A DNA stretch of 64,000 nucleotides from Prorocentrum cordatum (GCA_963575745.1 CAUYUJ010008602.1:361866-425865); one strand, 5' to 3'. Counted from the stretch's first letter, positions 52,190 to 61,859 are shown. Numbers and translations are program-made. The notes: generated by a model from the sequence alone, not told the origin.

Positions 52190-52430
52190 CGATCTCCTTA
52201 TCGATCGGTCTCACCATCGATCTCATTGCCCACCTCTCTATCGACCTCACAACCGATCTCACAATTGATCTCACAATCAATATCACTGTAGATCGCACAA
52301 CCAATCTGACTATCAATTTCAATCGACTTCACTATCGGCCTCACGATCGACCTTACTATCGTCCCTACGATCGGTCCCATGATCGAAATCACGATCGAAC
52401 TCACAATCGATTCAAATACCCATATCACCA
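52190..52430 (+). repeat. ATCGATCTCAC minisatellite
   Basis: 12-base units of ATCGATCTCACA type, drifting to ATCGGCCTCACG. Confidence 0.85.
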
Positions 52431-52714
52431 ATTTCAAACCATCCACTGATTGGGGTTTTCTCTGGTGTAATTTTTGATTGTGCGGGATTTCGAGAGGCAG
52501 TGCCGTGGGGCCGCAGAAGCCTACCAGGACAACTTCTGGAAACAAAAGAAGTATGAACCATATATTGCCATGAGCCATGAACTTGGAGGACAAGTGGGCG
52601 TGACATGCGAGAAAAAGAAAAGCATATAAGAGGACGCCTATGGAGCGCATTACGTTGGTTTCCGTGGTGTTCGTTTGACGCTGTGACGCTTTACCTGGGC
52701 GTGTCTAGCCATCC

Positions 52715-53065
52715 TGGGGCCCTCTTGGGCAGTCTCGGGGCCCTCTTGGACGCCCCTTGGGCCCGTCCTGGGGGCCTCTGGGGGCATCTTGGGGACCTGC
52801 TGGGGGCTCCTTTGGGTCTCTTCGGGGCCTCTTGGGGGCCTGTTGGGGCCTCCTGGGGTTTTCGTTGGGCGGACAGCTGGACATCTTGGACCGGGCTCCC
52901 TCTCTGAGGCCTCTCTTGGGGCGATGCTGGAGCCTTCTTGGGCCGTCTCGGAGGCCTCCTGGGCCGTCTGGCGGGCCTCTAGCGCCGCCGTGGGGGCACC
53001 TTCTTGGGGGCCTCTTCGGCCGCTTTGGGGGCGACCTCTGGGGCCTCTTTGGGCCGCCCGGGAGC
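52715..53065 (+). repeat. TCTTGGGGGCC minisatellite
   Basis: Degenerate 15-20-base units GGGGGCCTCTTGGG; minus-strand frames through it are Pro/Gln-rich artefacts. Confidence 0.8.
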
Positions 53066-53229
53066 TTCGGGAAGCCAGAAGAGCGGAAACACGAACAGCA
53101 TCGAAACATCCGAAGGACATGGATGAGCGTTGCTTCTCCGGGCCCTGGAGGCCTCTTGGGGGGTTCGTGGAACGTCTTGAAGCCATCTTGGGCGTCTTGG
53201 ACCAATATTTCGGCGACTCGTGGCCCCCT

Positions 53230-53335
53230 TGGACCATCTTACGGACCATCTTGGGGCCGTCCGTGCTGCCCAGAAACGCGTCTGCCGAAATGGGGCCGAT
53301 TTCGGCAGTCTTCCTTCTCCCACGCTACACCCTTT
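53230..53335 (+). repeat. Dispersed repeat giving an M1 empty site
   Basis: GTGGCCCCCTTGGACCATCT, ACGGACCAT, CCGTCCGTGCTGCC and GCCGAAATGGGGCCGAT. The paralogue at 56456 carries M1 copy 3 exactly at the GCCGAAGTAGGG position. Confidence 0.75.
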
Positions 53336-53699
53336 AAATATCACTCGGATGTCTTGCGACGGGCCCACACTAAACCTATCGATGTTTCGGCGCAGCACCA
53401 ATCTCAAAGGCCTCGAGATGAGCTGGGGCCTGAGAAGGGGTGCAGAGGCAGGGGTGTGAAAACGCTGGAAGACCACCCAGCCACACAGCCCCACCCTCGA
53501 GCACCCCAGGATGCCCCTCCTCTGATGGGATGGCACAACGAGGGTAGCCGCACTGAGGCCCTCTGGGACCACGCGGGCCCTCGCCCCAAGAGAAAAGACC
53601 GAAAACTCCTGGAAGGTTCGAGAAAGCCCTAAACCTGAGTCGTACTATAACGGGATCGTCTCACTGGGGACACTCGGGGCGCTCAGGAGACCATTGCTA

Positions 53700-54877
53700 C
53701 TACTCCCACCTGTCCCACCTGTGTGGGGCTCCCTGCTTCCTGGGGCCGTGCCGTCCTCCAGGATCACACTGATCGATTTCAAACCCTCCGTTCTCTTTGA
53801 GAGTGTAGAGTGCCTGCATCAGCGACGGGTGAGACATAGCTGCTAATATCCATTCAGACTCCTGCATTGCCCCTCCCTCGACTTTGGACGTTGCCATCAC
53901 CTCGAAGCACCTGGCTGTCTCGATTTTCACGTTCGGGATGCTCATACTTTTCCCGAACCCACTACGTTCAGTGCCTCTGATGCCGCCACTGGGTTCGGCC
54001 CCTGAGATACCGCCGCCTTCACATCCTCGTACTTGGACTTGATTGCCTCGCTCATTCTGAACATCAGCCGCCAGCATGCGGAGGTGCGCGTCTGGCTTCT
54101 TGCCCTGCGGGTACCCTCGGAAGTCCTCTGGATCGAATCCTTTGTGTATTTCCTTCCCTACTTTCTGGTACTGTTTGGTGCTCGCGGTCAACGCCAGTCG
54201 CATATTGGATTTTACCTTGAGCTTCACCACCACGTTCTGGTCTCGGGCCGACCTGCGGAAGTTATCCTCGCGCTGGAGGTGCAGCTTCGTGATGAGCCTG
54301 CCCTTCTTCGTGACGCCTTTCTGCTCGACCTCCGCTTTTGGCTCGTCCTGGCATGCTGCTCGGACTCCTGCCGCGCCTTCGTCCCTCTTCTTGATGATCT
54401 CGGCCGCGGGCGCGAACATTTGCCCGAAGCCGGGGGGGAGGTCAGGGCCGCGGGGAGTCCAGGGCCTCCCACCAGAGCCTGAACGGCCTGCGGCACAGAA
54501 GGACGAGGACAACGCTGAAACTCAGTGTGGCGTGCTGGATTGTCTTCGCGAGCAAACGTGAACTGGCAATGTGGGCACCTCAAGGATATCAAATCCTCGG
54601 TGGACACATTAATGCGGTTGGCTGCGATGGAGTGTGCAGCAAATCTGTAATGATTGGGTCCCTTCTGGCCATGGCAGATTTTGCCACACCCTGGGCAGGC
54701 AAGACGGTTCTCTTCCGCAATGTCGCCTGCTTCTCGAAGATGGTCAATGTCAGCTTCATGTGAAAGGGCGACCTTCGGCCGTCTTCTGCCGGAGTTCCAC
54801 CCGTGGCCGGGGCCATGTCCCAGGGGGTCCCCCACCAGAACCCCCCAGGGGAGCACACAATGGGAACCCTTCCGCAA
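53700..54877 (-). CDS. Zinc-finger protein of retroelement ORF1-like type, one homopolymer frameshift
   Basis: The upstream frame (54877 to ~54440) reads 'SHEADIDHLREAGDIAEENR', then CPGCGKIC and, after a His-containing spacer, 'LRCPHCQFTFAREDNPARHT' with a distal Cys: paired Cys-x2-Cys zinc sites. At a G7 run (54432..54438 on plus) it must slip one base to enter the second frame: 'EIIKKRDEGAAGVRAACQDE', 'RDQNVVVKLKVKSNMRLALT' and 'LYTLKENGGFEIDQCDPGGR', ending at the stop 53700..53702. Similar zinc-finger plus RDQ-type frames are common in dinoflagellate genomes and resemble retroelement ORF1; that link is inference. The true start is unsure because 54770..54890 matches a dispersed repeat at 56705; 'MKLTLTIF' (54755) lies in another frame. 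Confidence 0.55.
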
Positions 54878-54890
54878 GGTCGGAGAATAA
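54770..54890 (-). repeat. Repeat overlapping the 5' end of the zinc-finger frame, copy 1
   Basis: CGGCCGTCTTCTGCCGGAGT and GGCCGGGGCCATGTCC align with 56705..56835. Confidence 0.65.
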
Positions 54891-54969
54891 GAATTGTGTT
54901 TTCACATGGAACATAGAAAGCAGCTCGGACAACCTCTGACATGTTCTATTTGGGGGCAGGTATCCCGCA

Positions 54970-55275
54970 CTTCAAATCCTGATGCAGCAGCCCTTACAGA
55001 AGGTATATGTTTGTGACAACCTTTCACGAGTATTCAAGTGTGGGGCATCTGCAGTGGCCGCCACACTTGAAATCATTTGAAATCCTATTGGAACACCCTT
55101 TTTACAGTCATTCTGTGTGTGGCGACCCTGCACGAGGATTTGAGGCGTGGGGGAGCTGCGGTGGCCCCCACATTTTTTTCTGTGGCGCCCTGTGCAAGAG
55201 GATCTGCTGCGTGGTGATCTTGCAACCGGATTGCAAACGCGGGGGATCTGCAGCGGTGGTGTTTTGAGTCCAAGA
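54970..55275 (+). repeat. Degenerate ~65-base array with GGCGACC-TGCAnGAGGATT units, block 1
   Basis: Units contain GTGTGGCGACCCTGCACGAG, GATTTGAGGCGTGGGG and CTGCGGTGGCC, and are partly self-complementary (GTGGCCGCCAC). Confidence 0.7.
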
Positions 55276-55379
55276 AAGCTAGAGAGGAGCACCGGGCAAA
55301 ACACATTCATTTATATGTTTATAAATATCTACATACGTGTATATATACACACACAAAACGTGGTCTCACAACATGGCGC

Positions 55380-55545
55380 GGCAATGAAGAACACCTGTGG
55401 CTCTCGCTATTTCTGTGGTGCAGAGACCCAACGATTGAAACTCTTGAGGGGCAGCCCTTACAACAAACCCCTGTTGTGGCGATCTTCCACAAAGAGTTCA
55501 AGTGTGGTGCCTCTGATGTGGCCGCAGCAAATGGCACCGTTTCAG
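55380..55545 (+). repeat. Same ~65-base family, block 2
   Basis: CTGTTGTGGCGATCTTCCAC, AAAGAGTTCAAGTGTGG and CTGATGTGGCCGC. Confidence 0.65.
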
Positions 55546-55552
55546 TTGCTCC

Positions 55553-55725
55553 CTCCCTGCATGACAGCCTATTCTCACTCGCTAAAGGCCAAGGCTGCTG
55601 CGTCTGCCGACTTAGCCGGTAGATCTGGTAGACACACGTCTTTCTTTCTGAGGAAACGGGACATCGTCGGCTCAGCCGAATGCGAGGCGCTTCAGGTCTG
55701 AGCAGCAGCCAGCAGGGCGCCTTGC
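55553..55725 (+). repeat. Direct repeat, copy 1 (GCATGACAGC...)
   Basis: CTCCCTGCATGACAGC, TGCGTCTGCCG, GCCGGTA, CGTCGGCTCAGCCGAA and CAGGGCGCC are shared with 56173..56355. Confidence 0.75.
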
Positions 55726-56172
55726 CCGCTTACGTCCCCAGATCTAGATGCTTGTCCAACGTGAGCATGCTCGAGGGGGTTGGCACATCTTCATTCCATT
55801 TCGTTCAGGCATTTATGGGTGAATACTGATGTCTTCAAAGGTGACTGGCAAACTTCTGGTTATCAGCCGAAGTTTCTCCAGGGCTCCATTTCGCCAGTGT
55901 GCACGACGAGGGTTCTACAGCGGATCACCTCGATGAGCAACGCGGACGTTGTTGGTGGGGAGACCAGGAAGGTGGTGCGCGACAAGAGCTTCAACGCGGG
56001 TGCACTTCTGGGCGCGCGATAAGGGTTTCAACGCGGGTCCGCTTTCCACGCGCGCATAAGATGGGCATCAGGTGGCTCACACCCCTGGGCCGTGGACAAT
56101 CAATGTTTGGGGGGCACTCGGTGCAGTCCTCCGAGGGGCCGACTCGGTGAAGAAAGCGGGGGGAGTTGTTTC
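55726..56172. other. Interval without a recognised gene
   Basis: GCTTCAACGCGGGTGCnCTT occurs twice (55988, 56026); otherwise nothing. Confidence 0.35.
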
Positions 56173-56355
56173 CTCCCTGCATGACAGCTCGTTGTCACTC
56201 GTTCAAGGCCATTGTTGTTGCGTCTGCCGGCTTGGCCGGTATACCTGGTAGCCCGAAGTCCAGCTTTGAGGAATGCGGTGGTCGTTATTGACGTCGTCGG
56301 CTCAGCCGAAGGCGAGGCGCCTCAGGCCTGAGCGGCAGCGATCAGGGCGCCTGGC
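56173..56355 (+). repeat. Direct repeat, copy 2
   Basis: See copy 1, ~620 bases upstream. Confidence 0.75.
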
Positions 56356-56455
56356 CGGCGTGCTCTTCGGGCCCTTTTGGAGGCCCTCCCAGAGGCCTCT
56401 CGCGTGCTTCCTGGGGCACCTTGGAGCCATCTCGGGCGACCTCCAGGTTTGGCGA

Positions 56456-56535
56456 CCCGTGGCCCCCCGTGGACCAGCTTACGGACCATTTGGGGGTCGT
56501 CCGTGCTGCCAGGAACGCACTTTGCCGAAGTAGGG
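56456..56535 (+). repeat. Dispersed repeat interrupted by M1 copy 3
   Basis: Paralogue of 53230..53335; it continues after the insertion as AAGTAGGGGCCGACTGCGG. Confidence 0.75.
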
Positions 56536-56700
56536 TTCAGTTGGGCCTGCCCCTCTACAGGGGGAAGATTAAAAGATAGTCAAAAAATAGTCAGGGGACT
56601 AGTTTTCGATTATATTTAACCTATTTGGGGGCATTTTTCTGATTATTTATTTTCTGTTTGTCGCACAAAATCCTCCTGTAGGGGGACACGCCCGACCTAA
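56536..56700. mobile_element. M1 MITE copy 3, with perfect 8-bp target duplication
   Basis: Left TTCAGTTGGGCCTGCCCCTC; right GGGGGACACGCCCGACCTAA. AAGTAGGG occurs exactly at 56528..56535 and 56701..56708. The related locus at ~53300 lacks the insertion. Confidence 0.88.
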
Positions 56701-56704
56701 AAGT

Positions 56705-56835
56705 AGGGGCCGACTGCGGCCGTCCTCTGCCAGCGCTCCGCCCGCGGCCGGGGCCGTGCCTAGGGGGGGCCACCCCCCAGACCCCCCCAAGGGGGAACAC
56801 GCAACGGAAACCCCCTCGCAACGGTGGGTGGACTA
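56705..56835 (-). repeat. Repeat matching the zinc-finger 5' region, copy 2
   Basis: GCGGCCGTCCTCTGCCAGCG and GCCGGGGCCGTGCC. On the minus strand this resembles the leader of the 53700..54877 frame without the downstream coding part. Confidence 0.65.
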
Positions 56836-57654
56836 GAAGTGAGCACACGCGTCTCGCCAAGACCCTGACTTAGCAAAGCACTTCGGACCAGAATGTCGAT
56901 CCCCCTGCCCCAAAATGCAGGGCTGACGGGTGTGGGCGGTAGGCCACAGTCCAGGGACAAAATGTGGACACGTCAATTTTGGTTTCGGGGGGAGGGGTGC
57001 GAAGCAATGGCATTTCGCAGCTGTGGTGGTCATCATGATGCATCGTTTTACCGCCATGGATGTGGACACTTCTTGTCGGGGCACCGACGGTCAGGGAAAA
57101 ATCCGCACTTGAAATCTTTCGTTGGCATTTGCAATCCGTTGCTCGCAGCTTGTGCAAGGGAGCAGCGAGTGGCGGCCTGATTACAAAACTGAGGCTTGAA
57201 TTGTGGGCGCAACTGCAGATCACCCGCACAAGATGCTTGCAAGATCGTCACACACAGGCTCGTTGTGTAAAGTAAGGTTGCTGCGAGAAGAAGCTCAATC
57301 GTGGCGGCCACTGTCGACGCCTTGTACTTCCAATTATTGCGGAAGGTCGCCGCAAAATGAATGATTGTTGTAAGGGCTGCTGCAAAAAGATTCCAAGCGT
57401 GGGGCATCAGCAGTGCAAAAATGGCGAGATTCAATGGTGCCCCTAGCTGTTTCGTCTTCTCCCAGGTGGAAACACGTGTGTTTTACGTGTAGTATTGTTT
57501 TCGTTGTTTTCCTGGTAGGCTTCCGCGGCCACGCAGAGATCTCAGTGGCGATTCCGTGGGGCCGCGGAGCGTTACAAGGATAACGCTGGAAGAGAACAGG
57601 AAGCACACAAGAATCACGTGTTCTCGCGTGGTGAAATACAAAAGGGCTAAGCAA

Positions 57655-58080
57655 ACGTGTGGCCCTCGCTACTTTCATAGTGCAGACCCCCACAAGTGAA
57701 ATCCTGATGTTAGCAGCCCTTACACAAGGCTTTGCTTATGGCGACCTTCCAAAAAGGTGTTATACGTGGGCCATCTGCGCGGGCCGCCACAAGTGAAGCA
57801 GTTGTGTAAGGGCGCCACACCAAAATCCCTTCGTACAAGCTGCTGCAGAAGGACTTCCCTGATGGAGGCCACTGCAGGCCACACTTAACACATGCCTGGA
57901 AAATCGCAGCAAAAGGAATCGTGTTGCAAAGGCTGCTACAAAAAGGGTTCCACTGATGGCGGCCAATGCAGAGGCACCACACCCAAAAGTTCCCGTGGCA
58001 GATCGCCACAAAAAATATGTTGATAATGGCTGCTACAAGAGGATTTTGAGTGTGGGGTGTCTGCACCATGAGCCACCCGT
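57655..58080. repeat. ~65-base family, block 3, mixed orientation
   Basis: GGCGACCTTCCAAAAAGGTG, CACAAGTGAAGCAGTTGTG and CTGCTACAAAAAGGGTTCCA; many units are hairpin-like. Confidence 0.65.
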
Positions 58081-58202
58081 GTTCTCAGTTCTTTATTATT
58101 TCATGTGGAAGCATGTGTTTTATGGTTTGTGTGTGCTTCCCTTGTGTTCCTCCCTAGCTCTCTTGGGCTCAAGGCGCCACCGGCATTACCACCCCCCCGC
58201 AG

Positions 58203-58280
58203 CCTTTGTTTGCAAGACTGCCGCTAATTATCATGGCGAAGAACCCAACCACACCACATGCAGTTGTGAGAAAAGCAGTG
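58203..58280 (+). CDS. Candidate first exon, ATG at 58233
   Basis: A pyrimidine tract ACCACCCCCCCGCAG ends at 58202 and a consensus donor GTAAGT starts at 58281. Between them an ATG in good context (TTATCATGG) opens 'MAKNPTTPHAVVRKAV', closing in phase 0 at the donor. In a dinoflagellate the AG could be a spliced-leader acceptor, giving a 30-nt leader. No downstream exon could be linked: the next kilobase is repeats. The product is not recognised. Confidence 0.3.
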
Positions 58281-58284
58281 GTAA

Positions 58285-58410
58285 GTACCGTCCTCGGTGG
58301 AGCTCTCTATAAGGCCACGAGCCGTGTGAGGGATGCGCCGAAATCGGAGTGGAACTGCACGCGAACTTTGCCGCTGGGGCCTTCGGTGGAGCTCCTATGG
58401 GGCCACGAAG
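58285..58410 (-). repeat. Satellite array E, about 1.3 units, inverted
   Basis: GGGGCCTTCGGTGGAGCTCC and GGCCACGA-GTGAGGG read as the 90-bp unit on the minus strand. Confidence 0.75.
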
Positions 58411-58530
58411 ATGCGAAGAGCAGAGGCACAAAGGCGGAGGAGGGGGAGGAGGAAGGAAGAAGGAGGAGACGCGGGACGCTGTCTCTTCAAAACGAGGACC
58501 CAACACCACAGGATGGTTGGGAAAGAAATG
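58410..58530 (-). repeat. Head module of satellite composite E, inverted
   Basis: GACGCTGTCTCTTCAAAACG and ACACCACAGGATGGTTGGG; head and array keep the same relative order as in composites A and C. Confidence 0.65.
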
Positions 58531-58544
58531 ATTATGCACAGGCC

Positions 58545-58720
58545 GCTACAAAAGGATTCTGCGGAGGGCTGATCCCCTATACTTACAATGTGTTTGGAAG
58601 GTCGCCATTGATGGAATATGTTTTGCAAAGGGTGCTGCAGAAGGAATTCCATGGTGGAGGATCTGCACGTTGTAAGACCGCTGTAAGACCGTCACTACAG
58701 GAATCATCCAGTAAGGCCGT
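58545..58720 (+). repeat. ~65-base family, block 4
   Basis: GCTACAAAAGGATTCTGCGG, TGGAAGGTCGCCATTGATGG and GTGCTGCAGAAGGAATTCCA. Confidence 0.6.
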
Positions 58721-59036
58721 CACAGGAGTCGTCACACGCATACGAAAACAACACAGACACAGCTGGTTGCAATCGCACAAACAGCTGGAATGCGACGAGG
58801 CTGCATGGTGAGACAGATATGAAACGACGAGAGGGACGAAGAAGAGCTAGGAGAAAGATGAGAAGGCTACACAACAAGGCATGACTATTCCAACGAAGAA
58901 CAAACTCAATGGTGAAGGAACGGATGAAGACGCGCACGATGAATGCGCTGGCGAGCCACCTCGTGCCAATCACGAGGCAAGCCCTAAAGTGACCGTGCTG
59001 CAATCATACACAGCAGGTCGGACGGCAGGCTCCCCG

Positions 59037-59039
59037 GCT

Positions 59040-59114
<75 letters not shown>

Positions 59115-59115
59115 G
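59037..59115 (+). repeat. (GTC)n tract
   Basis: CGTCGTCGTC; reverse of the (GAC)n tracts at 22905 and 29590. Confidence 0.95.
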
Positions 59116-59327
59116 CTCCCCGGCTCGGGCCCGGCGCACGGCGGGCCCGCTGCAGGTCCGTGTCGTCGCTCCTGCCGCGGCCCTCCGCGCCGAGGCGGTG
59201 GGCCCCCGTCGGCGGCGCGCTTGCGAGGGGTGGCGGCGCGAGGGGCCGGAACCCTCTCGCGGCGTGAAAAAGTTGAGGAGCCAGAGGTAGGGCAGGGAAG
59301 GGCTGGGGTCGGGGGCGGAAAAGAGGG

Positions 59328-59510
59328 GGGTGATGACTAGGGGGGGGGGATATCATGGCGGGGGCCATGATACTTCCCCAGATTTCGTGGCGCCTCTTCT
59401 TATTTCATTATTTCCCTGGCCCCCCCGCTGGGCCGCGCACATGCCGCCGGTCATGATTTGCACCCCCCCCCTCTTGGACACCCCCCTCTTGGCCGCTCCC
59501 GAGGAAAGAG
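59328..59510 (+). repeat. R5 dispersed repeat, copy 2
   Basis: GGTGATGACTAGGGG, GGATATCATGGCG, TGGCGCCTCTTCTTATTTCA and CCCCCCTCTTGGCCGCTCCC. Confidence 0.7.
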
Positions 59511-59599
59511 AAGAGTGGAAGGGAGGAGGAAAGATAAGCAATAAAGGAAGCACACGTTCCACATGTGCACTGTCATGAAAGTTGCTGTGCACAGCATTC

Positions 59600-59705
59600 G
59601 AGCACGCGCGCGTCGTGAAAGGGTTGTGAGGGAGGACTTTTCATTATTTTCGGCCTCCGGGGGCCCTCGGCAGGCCTCGGGAGCGTGGACAAACGTCTCC
59701 AGATG
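59600..59705 (-). repeat. R1 dispersed repeat, inverted
   Basis: TTCATTATTTTCGGCCTCCG and GGGGCCCTCGGCAGGCCTCG read as R1 on the minus strand. Confidence 0.6.
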
Positions 59706-59710
59706 AATCT

Positions 59711-59917
59711 GCACGAACCAAATGGGCACGGAAAGAATGGATACAATGCCCAACAGCAGTTCCTGTTCATTTTGAACAGGACTCGCTGTGGGTGTCGCCG
59801 CGGCCTGTGTCCATTTGAGACAGAAGGCCGCCTGCCCACCAGCGACCGCTGTTGGTTTGGGACAACATTTGTTGCTGGGCATTGTGCCCATTCTTTCCGT
59901 ACCCATTTCGGGCGTCC
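59711..59917. mobile_element. MITE-like element, copy 2 (both ends present)
   Basis: Right end 59877..59917 is the exact reverse complement of the left end of copy 1. Its own left end (AAATGGGCACGGAAAGAATG at 59720) matches with a few changes. No clear target duplication. Confidence 0.75.
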
Positions 59918-60056
59918 AAGGTGAAAAGCCGGTCCCCGGGAAGGGGTCCAGGCTCCTGGGGGGGCCACGTCGTGAAGAGATCGCGGCGTCGGGGGCCCGG
60001 GGGGGGCGGCGTGCCACGAAGGCTGGGGGGCTCTTAGAAGCTGGGCCTCCTAGATG

Positions 60057-60215
60057 GGAAGAAGAAGAAGAAGAAGGAGAGGCATAAGAAGAAGGAGGGA
60101 AGATCTGGTTCGAAGAAAGGAGGGAAGATCTGGTTAAGAAGAAGAAGAAGAAGGGGGGAGAAGAAGAAGAAGAAGGAGGGAAGACCTGGTTCGAGGAAGA
60201 AGAAGAAGGAGAGGC
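60057..60215 (+). repeat. (GAA)n-rich tract with GGGAAGATCTGGTT repeats
   Basis: GAAGAAGAAG runs separated by GGAGGGAAGATCTGGTTC-AAGA. Confidence 0.9.
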
Positions 60216-60232
60216 ATAAGCGTGAACCTTCG

Positions 60233-60385
60233 GAGTTTCTCTTGGACTTTTTTGGATCTGCGGGTCTGCGCTGGAACCCCTTGGTGGTGCCTCCGGCGCC
60301 GCCCCTGGGCCGTTCCGCGCGCCAGGGAGGGAGGTTCAGCGCAGATCCAAGAAATCCGCGCGGAACTCCAAAAGTTTATGTTCTG
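60233..60385. mobile_element. Palindromic CCGCGCGGATT element, copy 2
   Basis: GGATCTGCGGGTCTGCGCTG on the left pairs with CAGCGCAGATCCAAGAAATC on the right. The core TCCGCGCGCCAGGGAGG is shared with 47668..47803. Confidence 0.65.
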
Positions 60386-60541
60386 CCGTCTTCTTTTCAT
60401 CCAGAAGAGCGGCATGACATCATCTCATCTCGCTCGCCGTGGGGGGGGCGCCCGCCGCAGGTCGGCCAGGGAGAGTTTGTGCTCCTGCGGCGGCATCTCG
60501 GGGTGCATGTTTGTTCCAGCCGCCCTGGAGCAGACGTCCCC

Positions 60542-60770
60542 GACGTCTGAGAAGTGTACCGATACGGTCCAAGGACGGTATCAGTACACTTAAGTCGGGC
60601 CTGTCCCCCTACAGGGGGATTTTGGACGAAACATTAAAAATAGTCTGGGGATTATTTTTGTTTGTATGTTTTGACCTTTTTGGAGTATTTTGGATGTATT
60701 TTTTCATTTTTCGTCGAAAATCCCCCTGTAGGGGGACAGGCCCGACCTAACAGTACACTTCTCAGGCGTC
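60542..60770. mobile_element. Older palindrome interrupted by M1 copy 4
   Basis: Left arm 60542..60570 (GACGTCTGAGAAGTGTACCG and on) pairs at 26 of 29 positions with a right arm made of 60573..60589 plus 60759..60770, after removing M1 copy 4 and one target duplication. Confidence 0.75.
60590..60750. mobile_element. M1 MITE copy 4, near-perfect hairpin with perfect 8-bp target duplication
   Basis: Left TTAAGTCGGGCCTGTCCCCC and right GGGGGACAGGCCCGACCTAA are inverted with one mismatch, and the arms continue through TACAGGGGGATTTT. CAGTACAC occurs at 60582..60589 and 60751..60758. The 161-base element has an AT-rich core (TATTTTTGTTTGTATGTTTT). Youngest-looking copy. Confidence 0.9.
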
Positions 60771-60944
60771 TCAGGAGGCCTTCTCAGCAGGGACGCGCTG
60801 CACGGAGCCTTCTCCGCTGATGCACTGCACGGAGACCGGGCCTTCTCAGCAGGGCCCAGCATCTTCTCAGGAGGCTTCTCTCGGAAGCTGGGGGGGCGTT
60901 CTCCGAGAGCCCCTGCCTTCCCAGACCCCCGACGTCGCGTTTTT

Positions 60945-61110
60945 GTTCACAGCGTCGACCCCCAGAGGTCTGGACACTTTCCCTGGGACAGGTTTTTCAT
61001 CCTGAGTCTTTTTTTGACGGTCCCGAGGCCCGGGATGGGCCCCTGGAGGCTGAAAATAAAGAAAATTTTACCGTCGCAATTGTTTCACGTTGCGAGGGGT
61101 CTGGGTTTTC
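60945..61110 (+). repeat. R1 dispersed repeat, long copy
   Basis: The R1 order is GTCGACCCCCAGAGGTCTGG, CCTGGGACAGGTTTTTCATC, CTGAGTCTTTTTTTGACGGT, CCCGAGGCCCGGGATGGGCC, CCTGGAGGCTGAAAAT, then CCGTCGCAAT-GTTTCACGTTGCGAGGGG. No ends with target duplication were identified. Confidence 0.75.
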
Positions 61111-61198
61111 AGATCCCCCCACCCCCCACCTTCTCAGAAGGCCACCCCCATCGCGCCACACATCTGGAGGGTTCTCCGAAGGGCTCAGGCGACCTGTC

Positions 61199-61330
61199 CT
61201 CCTCCTCCTCCTCCTCCTCCTCCTCCTCCTCCTCCTTCTCCTCCTCCTCCTCCTCCTCCTCCTCCTCCTCCTCCTCCTCCTCCTCCTCCTCCTCCTCCTC
61301 CTCCTCCTCCTCCTCCTCCTCTTCCTCCTC
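61199..61330 (+). repeat. (CTC)n tract
   Basis: Pyrimidine triplets. Confidence 0.95.
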
Positions 61331-61859
61331 CGAACGGCGAGCGCGTCTGTCCGCGCGCCCGAGCACTTTAATCGGGAGCGGGCGCACCCCCCAACCCCAG
61401 AACCAGCGCACCTCTCAGCGGTGACTGGTCCTGGAGCCAAGGGGGTGCGCCCGCCAGGGCCCATGAATTCCAATGCACGGGACCGCCGCGGAGAACGCGA
61501 CGATGGCGTGGAGCGCCGCGTCCTGCGGTCCCACCGCCAGGCGCCTTCCAGTCTCCCGCGCGCCGCCTCGGCGCAGACGCCGTCGGGGCGCCCGCCCAGC
61601 GCGCGCCCCGTCCCGCGGCGTTCGCCTGCTGCCCGGCAGCGCCGCGCCGCCCGCGCCGCCTCGCCGCCCGCGGCCGCGGCGCGGCGCCAGCCTGCTCCCT
61701 CGACAGCCCCGCGCACGGGGCCCGCCCTCGACAGCGGCGGCGCCCCGCGCCCTCCCTGCCCCAGTGGCCCAGCGCGGCGCCCGCCCGCGGCCCTGCCCCA
61801 GTGGCTGGCGCTCGGCGGCGGCGCTCGCGCGGCCTTCGCCTGGGCCTGCGCCCGGCTGC

